This document shows positions 1-12,216 of a DNA stretch of 64,000 nt, piece by piece. The notes below the pieces were generated by a model that saw only the letters and a program-made list of their open reading frames with translations, ran no database searches and was not told the DNA's origin. Source of the stretch: Kuschelorhynchus macadamiae (taxonomy: Eukaryota > Arthropoda > Insecta > Coleoptera > Curculionidae); NCBI GenBank assembly GCA_030620095.1, contig JAUTXW010000877.1, forward strand, positions 496,001-560,000, given 5' to 3'. The position numbers and the translations under genes were made by a program. Each line of letters begins with the position of its first letter. Position 1 is the first letter of the stretch.

Positions 1-1096
1 TTTGCCCACGCGACAAAATTGCCACATTTCTTTATAGCTTTGATAAGTGGTTCTTTCAAAACCATTGTCAATTTTACAGCATCAATAACAACAAAAGTTG
101 ATATTAAACCACTGAATAAATATAAGGGTATTTGTACGAGAGGTTTATTATGTAAAAAGTAAAATTTAATATCTAAAATGAGCTATTAAAAATATTAATT
201 TTAATGTTTCACTAATTTCTTGTTAAATTGGCACCTGAAATAATGTATCATACTAATTGTTTAATTTAGTCGATAACTTAATCATAATTCTCTTTAAAAA
301 TTATAATTTTTGAAATTACTTTCTAAATTTCAAAGTAAAAAAGCAAAGTGGATACGCCACTGAAAACCGGAAACAAGGTGTTGTCATTTTGACGGGCCAT
401 CGTTTTGATTTTTGGGACCTTCCCGGTCTCGTCAAGGTCACGGCTAGGCTCTTTCCTCTACATTTATTTATTCAAAGGGCGAACTAAGAGTTTTAAGTAC
501 CATGGCAACTAGACCTGCTCTAACTCTTAAACCTTTTTAGTGAATACGAGGGGGGGTGATCTAAATTTTAAACCCGGTCTATGATAGCGAATACGGCTGG
601 TCAAGTTTTCCAATTCAATATAGCTATATAGTTACAAAACAAATATTTCATGGCATCCTATATTTGTGAATAAAATTAATAATGTTTGGTTCAAAATTTT
701 AAGAAGTTGATTTTAATAACTTATATCTTTTCAACAATTTTCGATATTCGAAAAAATAGTTTGTAAATATCATAGGAAAAGCCACATTCCCCGACTTTAC
801 GGTCGTCCAGGAATGTTTAGCTTTTCCTATTAGGTAGGTATACAAATATACAATGTACAAAGCCAAAGACCGACCTCCTTCAGAAAAGACGTGATATTAA
901 GGAACACCCTGTATGTAAAGTGACTCGCAAGGCCGACAGGCGCGGTGGGCGCCGCTTTCTGCGCGAGATCGGTCGACACGCAACTGTGTTTTATTTTATA
1001 TAGACGGTCATAACCTTATGCAAAAAACGTCTATTTTTCAAAAAATGTAAATTATTGAATTATTACACCATGTATAAAATAATTGAAAAACATACA

Positions 1097-1099
<3 letters not shown>
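1..1099. other. intergenic AT-rich DNA
   Basis: No coding region is supported. The stretch holds a short repeat at about 481-550 that recurs inverted at 11222-11303, a small imperfect palindrome near 785-815, and an inverted cagggtgt-type element end near 900-915. A short GC-rich patch lies at about 930-985. Confidence 0.5.

Positions 1100-1161
<62 letters not shown>
1100..1161. repeat. (TA)n microsatellite
   Basis: Uninterrupted TA dinucleotide tract of about 60 bp. It is the first of several (TA)n tracts in the window and the only one with no PLE-like sequence beside it. Confidence 0.95.
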
Positions 1162-1163
<2 letters not shown>

Positions 1164-1890
1164 AGTGTATTTGAGAAATTCTTAGTTAAAAAGGCGTTAA
1201 AAAATAGGGATAAAAAAATTGATGCATAAAAAAATATATTTTTATTTTATGTTTCTTATTCCTCAAATAACTTAAACAAGCAAAACTAAAGCTTGAAATC
1301 AATATACTTTTTAAATTTTATAGTTATTCAGTTGATGAGACACATTGTATATACATTCAAATCCTTTCGTCTCAATACCGGCAAAAATTATATTCTATCA
1401 ATCAAACCCACCAAAAAGCAGAATGCACTTGTAAAAACTTGTTTAGCTTTCGCTTGAAAAACCACCAATACATATTAAAAATATAAACGAGGCCATAGAA
1501 AAACATGAGGCTAGGAAGCTCTACACTCAAAAATCTCGGTAATCCACTTACCTGCCTTTATTTTCATATATAACACTAGAAAAGTCATTATATAAAGACT
1601 TTCAAAGTCTTTTCAAATGTCAGTTACTATATTTACAGTATAGAAATGAATTTTATACACTATTTAAATGAACTGCCCCCATGCGACACTGCCCTACCCC
1701 ATTATCTTGAATTTCATTCCACCCCACAGGGTCGGCCATCTTAAATTTCCCTTCAAACACCGATTTTCCCAAGCGGTAACAGTTAAATCGTCTTTTTCCC
1801 CAATCTTCGTCACTTGTCTAGTAAGCGAGGAAAGATGGAGGTAAATTGAAAAACAAAAGAACAAGTCGTTGCACACTTGATCTTTGTGAA
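1162..1890. other. no recognisable feature
   Basis: AT-rich DNA. The only open frame (1694-1876, minus) is short and resembles nothing I know. I see no gene here. Confidence 0.5.
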
Positions 1891-1894
1891 AACA

Positions 1895-2095
1895 ATCCGA
1901 TCGACCGTTGTTGCGGGGTACAATTTACCCCCGAACAAAGAGGAACGAAACAGAAATATCGCCTGACAAATGTGCGTCTCTCTGGGCAAGCCGGGGGGCG
2001 GCAGGGGGGCGAGGGGAGTTGCGCCGTGGCGTCGACGCTATGGAGCGTCGCGGTTTGTACGAGGTGAGGCGAAAAAGTAGTTTCTATTAATTTGT
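1895..2095 (+). promoter_or_regulatory. CpG-rich island, possible noncoding first exon
   Basis: Base composition jumps from roughly one-third GC to clearly GC-rich, with many CpG dinucleotides and G runs around 1985-2060. The segment ends at about 2062 in a sequence close to a consensus 5' splice donor (GAG followed by GTGAGG). A CpG-rich island ending in a donor is what a promoter plus untranslated first exon would look like. The two short open frames across it (73 and 60 codons) resemble no family I know and could be chance. It could equally be a GC-rich repeat fragment. Confidence 0.3.
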
Positions 2096-2633
2096 TGTTG
2101 ATTTTACATATAAATGAGCAACATAATTAAAAACATTAGTAACACCAATTTTTAGTTTAATACTGATATATTTAATAGAGAAATCGCTAAACGGAATGGG
2201 TCAGTTGTTTCAGGAAATTATAAAATTTCAATACCTTTTAAGGTTGAGGCTGTTTTTTATCACTATCTAGAAAAAAATCGAGACGAAGTGAAATTTTTAT
2301 GAACGTAAAAAATCGGTGAGTTTTCTTTAACCTGTTATGACTTCTTCCTTTTATCAGGGATAATAAAGTGTGACCCCCATTTAGTTTCGCACCAATACAG
2401 AGACGTACCCTTGGGCCGGTCTGAGTGATTCAACTCCTCCCCATGACATTAAAAGATTTCTAAACGCAGCTCATTAAATCGTTATAAAAGCTTACAATTT
2501 AATTAATATGCAGATGATTTTTACAAATATTATGCCTAGCATAAAGTTGAACAAACTGTTTGATAAAAAATTCCTTTATTTTTATTTAATGTTTAAAATT
2601 TCGAATAAAGGTAAATTCATGCAACAAATTTTA
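2096..2633. other. no recognisable feature
   Basis: AT-rich flank between the CpG-rich island and the hAT element. No open frame or repeat that I can support. Confidence 0.5.
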
Positions 2634-2641
2634 GTATTACC

Positions 2642-5390
2642 CAGTGGCAGCTAGCTATTCAGGTGAAGTAGGTGGAGTGCTACTTCACCAGGAAAAATAA
2701 ACAAGCAAACATCTAACTATATTTATTATATATCTCTTAAAATTTAAGTTTTTACATTCATTTATTCACCTAATTGGCAAAACTGTGCATCTCAAATAAA
2801 TATTTTACTTGACCGTTGGCGGCGTGTCTTTTTAAAACTTTCAATCGAACTTTATTATAACAACTATAACAGTGGCGCAAACCGCTTCGACTTTGCTGGA
2901 GGTGCTATGTGTAGTTTACGATTATCCTACTACGTTGCCATGACAACGCGTTCGCGATGACGTCGAGCACATATAAGAAGAATATTAACCAGCGCCCTAC
3001 AACGCTCTCAGTAAATTGCTAACGCAGTACACTACACCCACGTGTCGTTCAGTTTGGGGTGCATGGTTGTTTACTTTTATTTTCGCGGATTTCGCTGCAG
3101 CCGGTTAGTTCCTTTGCAGTTTACTTGACTGTTTTGTGTTATATTTATTTATGGTGTTGTTACAACTTTATTTGGTGTTGGGTTTATTAATTTACATTAT
3201 TGATGAATCCGATCACGGATGTGGTTTGCATTTTGTTGGAAACTCCATTTAATCGATGGAAGAAACGAGAGCAGAGTTTTAATCGTCATCCTGATTTTCG
3301 GCGTACAAATGGTTATGTAGTAATCAAATATTACAAAAATTATTTTGCTGACCTTGTTTACCAGTTTCCAATAAATACTCAGTGTGGAATAAAGAAGGAT
3401 TTGCAGGTATGTTAAATATATGAAGGTCTTTACATAAACATGAAGACTTGCCGGCACATTTAAAACGCGAATTAATGCTGAAAACATTTGTAAAAAATCA
3501 AAGCACTATAGCTGACACTTTAAAAGAAAATGCTAAACTATATAAAATACATTTTAACGAAAACGTCCGATTAAATAGACTATTTATGTGCTTGGTAATT
3601 GACGCAGTTTTGTACCTTGCAAAACAAAAGTTAGTCTTTCGCGGCCATGATGAGAGCAGCGAGTCAATAAATAGAGGGAATTTTAAAAAGCTTTTAGGTT
3701 TATTAATATCGAGAAATTCGTAAGAACTAAAAGATCATCACGAATAAATTAAAAATGTTTTACTCGTGACTCGAAAATTATTCAAAACGAAATAATTGAA
3801 TGGGTTTCTGATTATTTAAATGATCATGTAAAAAATGAAATAATGAACACACAGTTTTTTTCTGTGCAAGTGGATGACACCACTGATATTACGCAAACCC
3901 AGTGCTCATAATTTTAAGATACGTTAATTCAGAGGGTTCATTAGTCGAGAGATTCTTAGGATTTTATAATGTTAGCTCCGAAAGAACGTCGGAGAATTTA
4001 TATTTTCTATTGGATCAAATTTTGGACCAATTTGACTATAAACATAAATTAATAGGGCAATGTTACGATGGCGCAAGTGTGATGTCTGGTCATCGAAATG
4101 GCCTTCAAAAAAAATAATAAAAAGCGCAGCAGGCAGTATTTGTCCACTGTCTTGCGCATCGTCTTAACCTTATGATGCAGTTTAAAAATATTTCTAAATA
4201 TTGAATTTTGTTTGCAAGTCTTAGTGGTATTCCCTCATTTTTTCATCACTCGGCCAAACGAACGTATGCTCTTACATCTGCATCTACGAGGCGTATACCA
4301 ACAATTACAGAAACTCGTTGGTCTTCAAATTCGAAGTTAGTAAATGTGATTGTTCAAGACTGGAATAAATTAAAAGACGTCTTTGAATTTATTACAAACT
4401 GTGATAAATCTGATAAAAAATCAATCCGGGTTGCGAAAGGATATTTAGGTGAGATGAACGATTTTGAATTCACGTTTCTGGCATTAGTGTTTAATGACAT
4501 TATTTCAATCACGGACATACTATTTGCGTTCTTCAAAAAAAATCGCTTGACATTCATTTTTGCATATCCAATATAAAACGCTGTCTTGGGGCGCTCTATA
4601 AAAAAAAAAGGAATGAACATTTTTTAATATCATGTTTGATAAAGCAAATTATACAGAAATAAATCATACAAACGTGAGCTTGCTAAGCTTTCACCTGAAG
4701 AAATTAGGACTAAGTATAGAACCCTTTTTTATGAAATATTGGACCATATTTCAATGGAAATGACACTAAGTTTTCAAGACTGTGAAAAACGTATTCTTAT
4801 GTTTGGCAGATTCTGCTAAATCTTCCGAATATAGTTTAAATTTTCCGACTGGCCCGTTTGAAAATTTGTTACAGTTATATGGGGAAATATTTTCAAAAAG
4901 TCAACGACTTAAAAATGAACTTGGTCTTATTTTTGCCAATGACAGTAATTGGAATATATCGCTGCAAGAGCAAGTGAAAAAAATTAATGAAAATAAAGAT
5001 ATTTTAACCAAAGCATATAAAGTGTTTTCCCTTAATTTGACAATACCCTCGACAAGTGCTTCAGTGGAAAAAAGTTTTTCTTGTCTCAAACGTGTAAAAA
5101 CTTATTTAAGAAATACGATATCTCAAGAAAGACTTACTTTTCTAGGCAATATTTCAATTCAAAAAGAATTTCTGAAGGAGATTAGGGCAACTCATCCATT
5201 TTATGAGGATGTTATAAATAAATTTGCTGCTATGAAGAATGGGAGAATTGATTTAGTATACAAAATTTAGGTAAGTTAAAAAAATATTCTACCCCTTCCA
5301 CATATAAAAAAAATTCTGGAAAAAAATTATTGCAATATTTTCTTGCTTCATTTGCACTTCACTTACTTTTTCACCCGCGAGCCGCCACTG
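2642..5390 (+). mobile_element. hAT DNA transposon, copy A, with 8-bp TSD
   Basis: The element starts CAGTGGCAGCT and ends with the inverted AGCCGCCACTG (one mismatch). It is flanked on both sides by GTATTACC (2634-2641 and 5391-5398), a perfect 8-bp target duplication typical of hAT. Just inside the left end GGTGAAGTAG (2662-2671) and CTACTTCACC (2680-2689) form a hairpin. Inside is a decayed transposase of the ZMYM1/TTF-type hAT group. The deleted relative at 31106-32384 shares both ends. Confidence 0.93.
3200..5270 (+). pseudogene. hAT transposase (ZMYM1/TTF-type), broken
   Basis: Recognisable pieces lie in order but in different frames. About 3448-3723 is the region after the zinc finger (LKRELMLKTFVKN, ending near FRGHDESSESINRGNFKKL). 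About 3902-4117 carries the block with the YDGASVMSG motif. About 4125-4180 reads VFVHCLAHRLNL. About 4208-4576 reads TRWSSNSK. About 4782-5270 is the C-terminal dimerisation region with LTIPSTSASVEKSFSCLKR, the hallmark hAT C-terminal block. Stops and frameshifts separate the pieces, so no active enzyme can be made. In an active hAT this protein would be the nuclear cut-and-paste transposase. Family assignment is firm; the original start codon is not determined. Confidence 0.88.
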
Positions 5391-5398
5391 GTATTACC

Positions 5399-5662
5399 TT
5401 TATCTTTACTAATAAGAGCTCACCCGGTTATTGGTTGTTTTTGGTTACGTGACTTGAATATACCAATTAAAATGCTTAATAACTAAAATTATTGCTAATA
5501 CTAAATTTTACTACCCGCTTAAATTTTTAACTAAAAAATAGTAAACATTAATTGTCATCTTTTTCGGCCCGGAGATCCACGAAAATATATTTTAACCAAC
5601 TTATCAAAAGTTGTTTAATTCATCAAAATGATTTCTGGAACTAATATATATAAAAATATAGT
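5399..5662. other. no recognisable feature
   Basis: Spacer between the hAT target duplication and the foldback element. The minus-strand open frame 5604-5801 overlaps the foldback arm and has no family resemblance. Confidence 0.45.
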
Positions 5663-6598
5663 GCTGGAAGTTTGAAACGCATAATGGAAAATTTTGGGCT
5701 ATTTTTAAAGTTAAATATCTGGAAAATTTTAAAAGATATTTAAATGCGGTTTCCGACAAATGGGAGAACATTTTATGGTTTATAAGTGCTTTGGATCGCA
5801 TTTGGATTTAGCGATCCTAGTTCATAAATACAGAGTGGTCAACAATACAGTGCATTTTTTCAAATTTCATGTCTATCCCACTTTTGAAAGAACAATTATT
5901 TGATTTTCATTGATTGTGGAGAATCAGTAGATCAAAAGTTAAAACTGATATGGAGGATTTTTGAATAATTGTCGTAGTATCCGAAAAAATAATTTTTTTT
6001 AACCAAAATTGGTTATTACAAGGGCATTAATGTATTGTTTAAATACCTTAAACAAACTTATACAGAATGCTATAAAAATATGGTTTTACTGCTGTTCAAG
6101 ATAATTTTTCTAAATTTGACCCCTTAGTATACTGCCTTAATTTAGAATCGCCCCAGAATAAAACTCTTAAGGGACTACTAAGAATTTTCCTTTAATAAAA
6201 ATACCCAAACGGATTTTATTATTTATTATTATTATTTTTAAGTGTTATTCAGATACAGGTTGCTGATATACAATAAAGATGATTTTTAGTAAAATTTTTA
6301 TTTTTCTGATACTTCACAATTATTCAAAAACTCTTCAAATTAGTTTTGACCTACTGATTCCCCTCACAATTAATGGAAATCGCAAAAAAATCGTTTTTCA
6401 AAAATGGGGCAGACATAAAATTTGAAAAAAATGCACTGTATCGTTTACCACCTCGTTTTTATGAATTAGAAAGCATTTACCAACCGTAAAATAGTCTCTC
6501 ATTTGTCCAATACCGCACTTAAATATCTTTTAAATTTTTTGAGATATTTAAGTTTAAAAGTAGCCCACAAATTTGCATTATGCGTTTCAACTTCCAGC
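5663..6598. repeat. foldback element with long inverted arms
   Basis: The left end begins GCTGGAAGTTTGAAACGCAT and the right end finishes with its near complement. The similarity continues inward: 5663-5880 pairs with about 6395-6598, and 5905-5990 with about 6305-6385. Arms are therefore about 330 bp with indels around a centre near 6000-6300. No transposase is visible inside, so this is a non-autonomous foldback or TIR element. Target duplications are not obvious. Confidence 0.75.
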
Positions 6599-7478
6599 GC
6601 GTTAGTTAAGATATCCTTAACTACAATACAAAAACTGCATGAAAAATGACAATCCACTATATTTTTAAAGGCTTTTTAAATTATTTCATAAAAATACAAA
6701 CGTTGTTGTACTCTTAGCTGCTTTTTTAATTAACTACACATATGGAAAAAAGGAATACTGAAAAAAAAAGTGTCTATTTTGCAAACAAAGTATATTATTC
6801 ACAGTTGTAATAATGAAAAGTCAGCTTTTAAAGCCTGAAGTTATATCATTTCAAAAATGGTTCTATGATATTAATACAAACTAAGATTGATTACTGAATA
6901 AGATACGGGGGTGAATCAAGACATGTATTTTTTTCATCAAATTCCGAAACATCTTGTAGAATAAACTACACGCAACATCCAAACTGTATATAGGTAATTT
7001 TGTAGTCTCGTTCTTTAAAAACCTTTTCCTTTTTGGATAATCAGCATCACTTTCTTTTTAAAGAAGATACAGCAATATTAGTTTTACCTATATACCTCTT
7101 ACAACCATAAAAAACGGAATATCAAAAACTTAGGAAACTTTGGAATTTGAAGTGACCGGGTTTGAAATGTTATTAGAGATGTTACTAATTTTAACATTCG
7201 AGAAAGTGTTTTAATATTGGCACTTTACCATCGAAAACGCTACTAGACTTATTGGTATGCTGCAAGCTGGCATGGGACAAGTTGATGTGAACATGCAAAC
7301 CATGTTTCCCAGTGTATATATAGTAGATTGAATATAGATTTCGAGAAACAGGTTCTGTGTCTGAAAAATCTCGTGCTGAAAGTCCGTGATCTACTACCAG
7401 AATGCTGGCTTGCTTTGACAGCACGAAGAAACAAATCAAGACCGTGCTACTCCGTCCCTGTCACTATTGAACCTACCT
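6599..7478. other. no recognisable feature
   Basis: AT-rich sequence. The overlapping short minus-strand frames at 7191-7439 have no family resemblance. I see no gene. Confidence 0.45.
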
Positions 7479-9520
7479 AGAGGTGGCTTGTCCCATGAGG
7501 CAGGTAGGTGAGGCAGAGCCTCACCAATAAATTTGGAAAATTATACATGTTAATCGTTTATATCATTTATATTACTTCTTATTCACTTCTTTATTCTCAA
7601 TTTTACATTTTTACTATTTGCATCCATAAGCATTTGCAGCATAAGTTTGCTTCATTAGAAATCCATAAAATACGGCCCTGCCTTTTACCTTACTCCAATA
7701 CGAAAAAATATTTTTTTTAACCTAACCAATCGTCAATCGTCATATCAGACGGATTCTGTGAGTCCATCTCATGCATGGCATAAGGCATGCCTCTAATGTA
7801 AATTCAAAGGGATAAGCGGCAGATTTCCGATTGGCCGATTGGACAAACAGTTGTTAACAGGTTGAAAATTGAAACTGCGCATGGTTTGGGCTAGTTTTAA
7901 GTAGGTAGTAGGAGTAGTACCGTTTTCCGCATTGTGTTGATTCGGTTGCAGGTTGCAGTGTTCTCTTACTTTTAATTTATTAATGTAGATTGCATATTTA
8001 TATTAGCTATTAACTAAGCAAAGTGTAAATAGTGGAGTGGTCAGTGATTTTCAGTTTCAATAGCGGTGTCTGGATGTTCTGATTAAACTTCCCCAAGTAA
8101 ATGTAAATATACGCAATGCTTGTGAACTTTAATAAATTAGCACAATTTTTCAAGTTACTCCTATGAAGATAGATTATACAATATACATAGTTAAAGAAGT
8201 AAAGCGACCTGTTCCAGATTTAAGTAAACGTCTTGTTGCTATAAGTGAGGTAGGAAAACCAAATCGGGGCTTTCATAACACGTGGTATGAAAAGTACGAC
8301 TGGCTCACTGGTAGTGTAACATTAAGTAAACTATTTTGTTGGCCACATTTTATTTGCAACAAATAATAGTGAAAAAGTTTGGTCAAAAAGTGGTTATAGT
8401 GATTTAAAAAATTTGTCTCGGGGTCTGTTACTACACAATAAAAACACTGAACATATTTATTGAAATTCCAAAGAAAACAAAAGCAAAATATAGCCACAGC
8501 AATAGACAATGCGCGTAACACAGATATTGAAAATTTTAATGGTAGGGTTAAAGGGAACCGACAAACTTTAAAAAGTCTCATTGGTATTACATTACACCTC
8601 TGTATGACACAAATTTAAAAACATTTTTAGAACATGATAATGATAATAGATCAGTTTTTTCTATGACATTCAAAACAATTCAAAATGAATTAATTGATTC
8701 AATTGCTTATGTTATAAATAAAAAAATTGAGGACAAAATTTCAAATTCTTTGTTTTGCCATTCACAATTATCCGTCATTTTTCGTTACGTTATAAATGGT
8801 CAACCTGTTGAGCGATTGATGTGATTTTATGACCTAAGTTCTGGGCGTTCTGCGCAAGATTTATTTCAATTTTCATCATATTTTTCTAAATCTACAATGC
8901 GAACAAATTGGAGGAAATCGTATACCTACTAATGTAGCAACTCGTTGAAATTTTACTTCACGCGCAGTTATGACAGTTAATAACAATAAGGACAAATTAA
9001 TTGAGACTTTTAACTTTATTATTAATAGTCGCGATTTCGATCAAAAATCAATTAGAGAAGCAGTAGGCTTCAAAACTTTTTTAGAGGATCCTCAGAACAT
9101 ATTTTTTAGAAACATTTGAATTATTTTTCACCATACCGATATCATTTTTTCTATTTTACAAAATAGAAATACTGTTGTTAAAACAAGAAATTTACTACAG
9201 ACTACTCTAGCTAAAATTCGTGAGTTTAGGAGTAACAGAACTTCCTTTGATTCAATTTATAAAAAACTGTATGTCGGCGCTTTACACTCGAAACGTCGTA
9301 AAGGATTTGAAATGTTATATAAACCTCAACAATTAAGGTAAATTCTTTTTGAAATTCTTGATATTATAACGAATCAAATAGAGGTTCAGTTTTGTGACAT
9401 AGAAAAACTACATTTCTTTGATCTCCTAAATATTTCAAAATTCTCCATTTTTGCAAAAGAATTTCAAACTGGATGGCTTGGTAGGGTTCAAGAAGGTCAT
9501 CGAACGGAGGTGGAGGTGTG
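7479..9520 (+). mobile_element. hAT transposon, copy D, 3' end unclear
   Basis: The left end reads TAGAGGTGGCTTGTCC. Just inside is a perfect hairpin, GGTGAGGC at 7507-7514 and GCCTCACC at 7518-7525, in the same place as the hairpins of the other hAT copies. A decayed transposase of the same broad group follows at about 8163-9520. I found no matching right terminus or target duplication, so the element is probably truncated on the right. Confidence 0.65.
8163..9520 (+). pseudogene. hAT transposase (ZMYM1/TTF-type), broken
   Basis: The N-terminal piece (8163-8366) reads GFHNTWYEKYDWLTGS, then LFCWPHFIC, the TTF-type zinc-finger block found at the start of ZMYM1-like hAT transposases. Further pieces follow in shifting frames, including NFTSRAVMTVNNNKDKLIE and NRTSFDSIYKKL near 8940-9260 and a GALHSKRRKGF stretch near 9280-9310. 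The C-terminal dimerisation block is not found, so the gene is truncated as well as frameshifted. It belongs to the same group as the transposases at 3.2-5.3 and 49.3-51.5 kb but is clearly a different lineage. Confidence 0.72.
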
Positions 9521-10035
9521 ATGATTTGGGATAGAATTTTCTATGGCAATCGCACTGAAATATACTTATGCGATGGAACAGTTAACGTTCAGAAATTGAT
9601 TTTAGTTTTACATACAACATGACTGTAGATATTAATAACATAAATTTTAGCTTAATATTGAACTATTCAATAAGAAAATTACTAAACGAATTTGCCATTT
9701 TTTTTTCACTTGCAACCTGAAGTTGTAATCAAATCAAAGCCTGTATATCGCTTGTTCTAGGTCACCAGCCAGCCCATTCTTTAGCTTAGCTCTAGCTTTT
9801 AGAACAGATTTTCTAATTTATGAAGGAAAAGGATACTTTCGTAATAAATATAAGACTTATTCGCAATTTTTGACGAATACCTTCCATTAGTGAAAAAGTT
9901 TAGAGCTACGATAAACCCAAAATTACCTAAGCTTTTGAAGAAAGAATCTCACATATTCTTCCTTTGTGCAAAAATAAACAACTGTGTCATTGTAGTTGCT
10001 CCTAAAGTCTACAATTCCTAAAGATAGAGCGTAAA
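9521..10035. other. no recognisable feature
   Basis: AT-rich DNA without a supportable open frame or repeat. Confidence 0.45.
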
Positions 10036-10300
10036 GGCAGACTCAAACGTTTGGTGTGCTTGACAAATAGTCATCACCTGTGAACACGTCATGTCGAGTG
10101 CATGGTCTACATGTATAAATATTTGGACTTGTTTATTTGCCATATGTTGTCGGTAAATATGGTATATGTCAATGGATGATGGGACAAATGTTTGTTAAAT
10201 ACACAAGTAGTGTGATCAAGCATTTTGAATACTTGCCAAATGTACAATTACTTGTGTATTTGTCAAACACACCAGTCGCTTGTGTCCGCCTTAAGGAACC
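10036..10300. mobile_element. MITE with about 38-bp terminal inverted repeats (copy 1)
   Basis: The left end (AAAGGCAGACTCAAACG, then TTGGTGTGCTTGACAAATA) is complementary, with a few mismatches, to the right end (about 10258-10295). No coding capacity. A related copy lies at 21066-21352. Confidence 0.7.
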
Positions 10301-11639
10301 TCGAAAATGCTAGCATATTCCTAATAAGATCCCATTTAAATTATCATAAATAGAAGACATTTGTGTGTGTGTGAAAGATATATCTCATTATAAGAAAACA
10401 GGCCAACTAGAAAATGTAAAACAATTTAAAGATATTAAATAATACTCACATTATGATGACTATACAGTAACGCTAGATGGATAATAAATAAACCAGTATT
10501 ATTTTAAAAAACAGCAAAAGTAATTTATTATATTTGTTGCATATAAATATCAACTTGAGAAAACCACTGACGCGCATTCATATATCTGGCAGTACTTTGT
10601 TTAACAAAATACATTTTTTAATTAGGCCGCCATTTTTTCTGCCACACTGAATTTACACGACTACATCCCTTGATTTTTTTAAATAATTTATTAGATTACT
10701 ATTTTGTTTGACAATATTAGAGTGGCACCAAAATCTTTCCAGTTCATAGCCATATCATAATAATTTGAATTCGCTTTAGAATTTTATAATATTGTGGCCA
10801 AACGAAAACAAAGCAGAGACGTTTTCGGGAACACGGTAGTTGAAAAAAAGGTCGAACCCGTCAATTTTATTGTCGATAGTGACATTTTTGTAACTTATGT
10901 TCAACCCCTTACTTGCAATACCCTAATAGGGATGAAGTTACCCCAAAATCTTAAATGAAAGGGAGGTAAAGCGGTACCTTTTTTGAAAGGTATACTAGTT
11001 CTCCTTACAATAATACCTTACAAGTTAAATTAAACCCAATAATTATCGAAACCATTAAATTTAAAATTAAGATAGTTACATAAGCACTTTTATTATTAGT
11101 AAATCAGATTATGAAATCATCAACTCTCCGACTCACTAAATAATAATTATTGTTGAGAGATTTTATTACTAGACAAAATTTCGTGAACAGTGCACAGCCG
11201 TTTTCCATGGAAAGGAACATCAACCCCCGTATTTACTAAAGAGGTTTAAGAGTTAGACCAGGTCTAGCTGCCATGGTACTTAAAACTCTTAGTTCGTCAG
11301 TTATGTTTTACATATGTAACTGTCATGCTTGTTGAGAATGTCATCTTAAACCTACAACTGTTTAAATTTCCTTACTCCTATCAGAGATAACTTATAAATC
11401 ACAAAAAAAATTCGTGAAACTAGGTCTGTAAGTAACATGACACGAAATGTCGAAAGATCCGTAACAAACGAAGCTACTGAATTGGAGGTTTTATGACACG
11501 TTGCTCTAGATCCCAGGTTGAGTACGAGAGACATGACTGTGGTATCTGGCGTTCAAGAGACCAGTGTTCAAAATATTAAAAAAAAAACAATAAATTTCAT
11601 TCGTACAAAATATATTTGATACAAGAACTTAATAAAGAT
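10301..11639. other. no gene; short inverted-copy repeat at 11222-11303
   Basis: AT-rich DNA. Positions 11222-11303 are an inverted copy of the repeat at about 481-550: both hold the block TTTAAGAGTTAGA...TGCCATGGTACTTAAAA with a few substitutions. The 60-codon minus frame at 11352-11534 has no family resemblance. Confidence 0.5.
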
Positions 11640-12205
11640 GATTTTGATCACCGTCTGCAGCTATGCGAAATTAAGAATAAACGAACAAAACCCCACTATC
11701 CTTTTTAATATCGGCTTTTGCTATGAATCCTCTTTTTTCCTAAAACGATGCTGTCAATCGCCACAACTGCCGCTATTGGTCCGATACAAATTCTAGTGTT
11801 TAACATGAAGTGCACACACAACGTCAAAAATTATGGGCTGGCCTTTTTGGGGATCATTTTTTGATCGGTTCCTTTTTTTAGATTGTTATTTGAATTGGTA
11901 AATGTACCATTGAACTGCAATTATTGAAAATTATGATGATAACATCGAAAATAATTTTTTTTTCAACAAAATGGCGCACCTTCGCATTATGTAGGAACCG
12001 TAAGTATTTAAAACAAATATTTCCAGGACAAGGGATTGGAAGGAGAGCTGCAACTGAATGGCCTTCACGATCACCAGATTTGTCTCTCCTAGATTTTTTG
12101 TAAAGTCACATAAAAAGTAAAGTTTACTCAACTCAGCCAGTCTCTTTAGAAGATTTAGAACAGAGGATAGGCAACGAGTGCTTCCAAAATACTTCATAAT
12201 AATCA
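11640..12205 (+). pseudogene. mariner-like transposase fragment
   Basis: Translation across frames gives pieces typical of the insect mariner/IS630 group: YWSDTNSSVFNMK near 11785-11805, VKNYGLAFLGIIF near 11825-11860, then TEWPSRSPDLSLLDFL near 12055-12100 followed by an in-frame stop where the family normally reads LWG. The downstream stretch (KSKVYSTQPVSLEDLEQRIGNE) also fits. This is the C-terminal half of a DDE/D transposase. It ends a few bases before the next element's target site. Confidence 0.75.
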
Positions 12206-12216
12206 GATGACAATTA

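Noticed and set aside
9270..9310. GAAACGTCGT resembling the second half of a PLE hammerhead
   Set aside because: It lies inside the hAT transposase reading (LHSKRRKGF) and has no core or stem II upstream.
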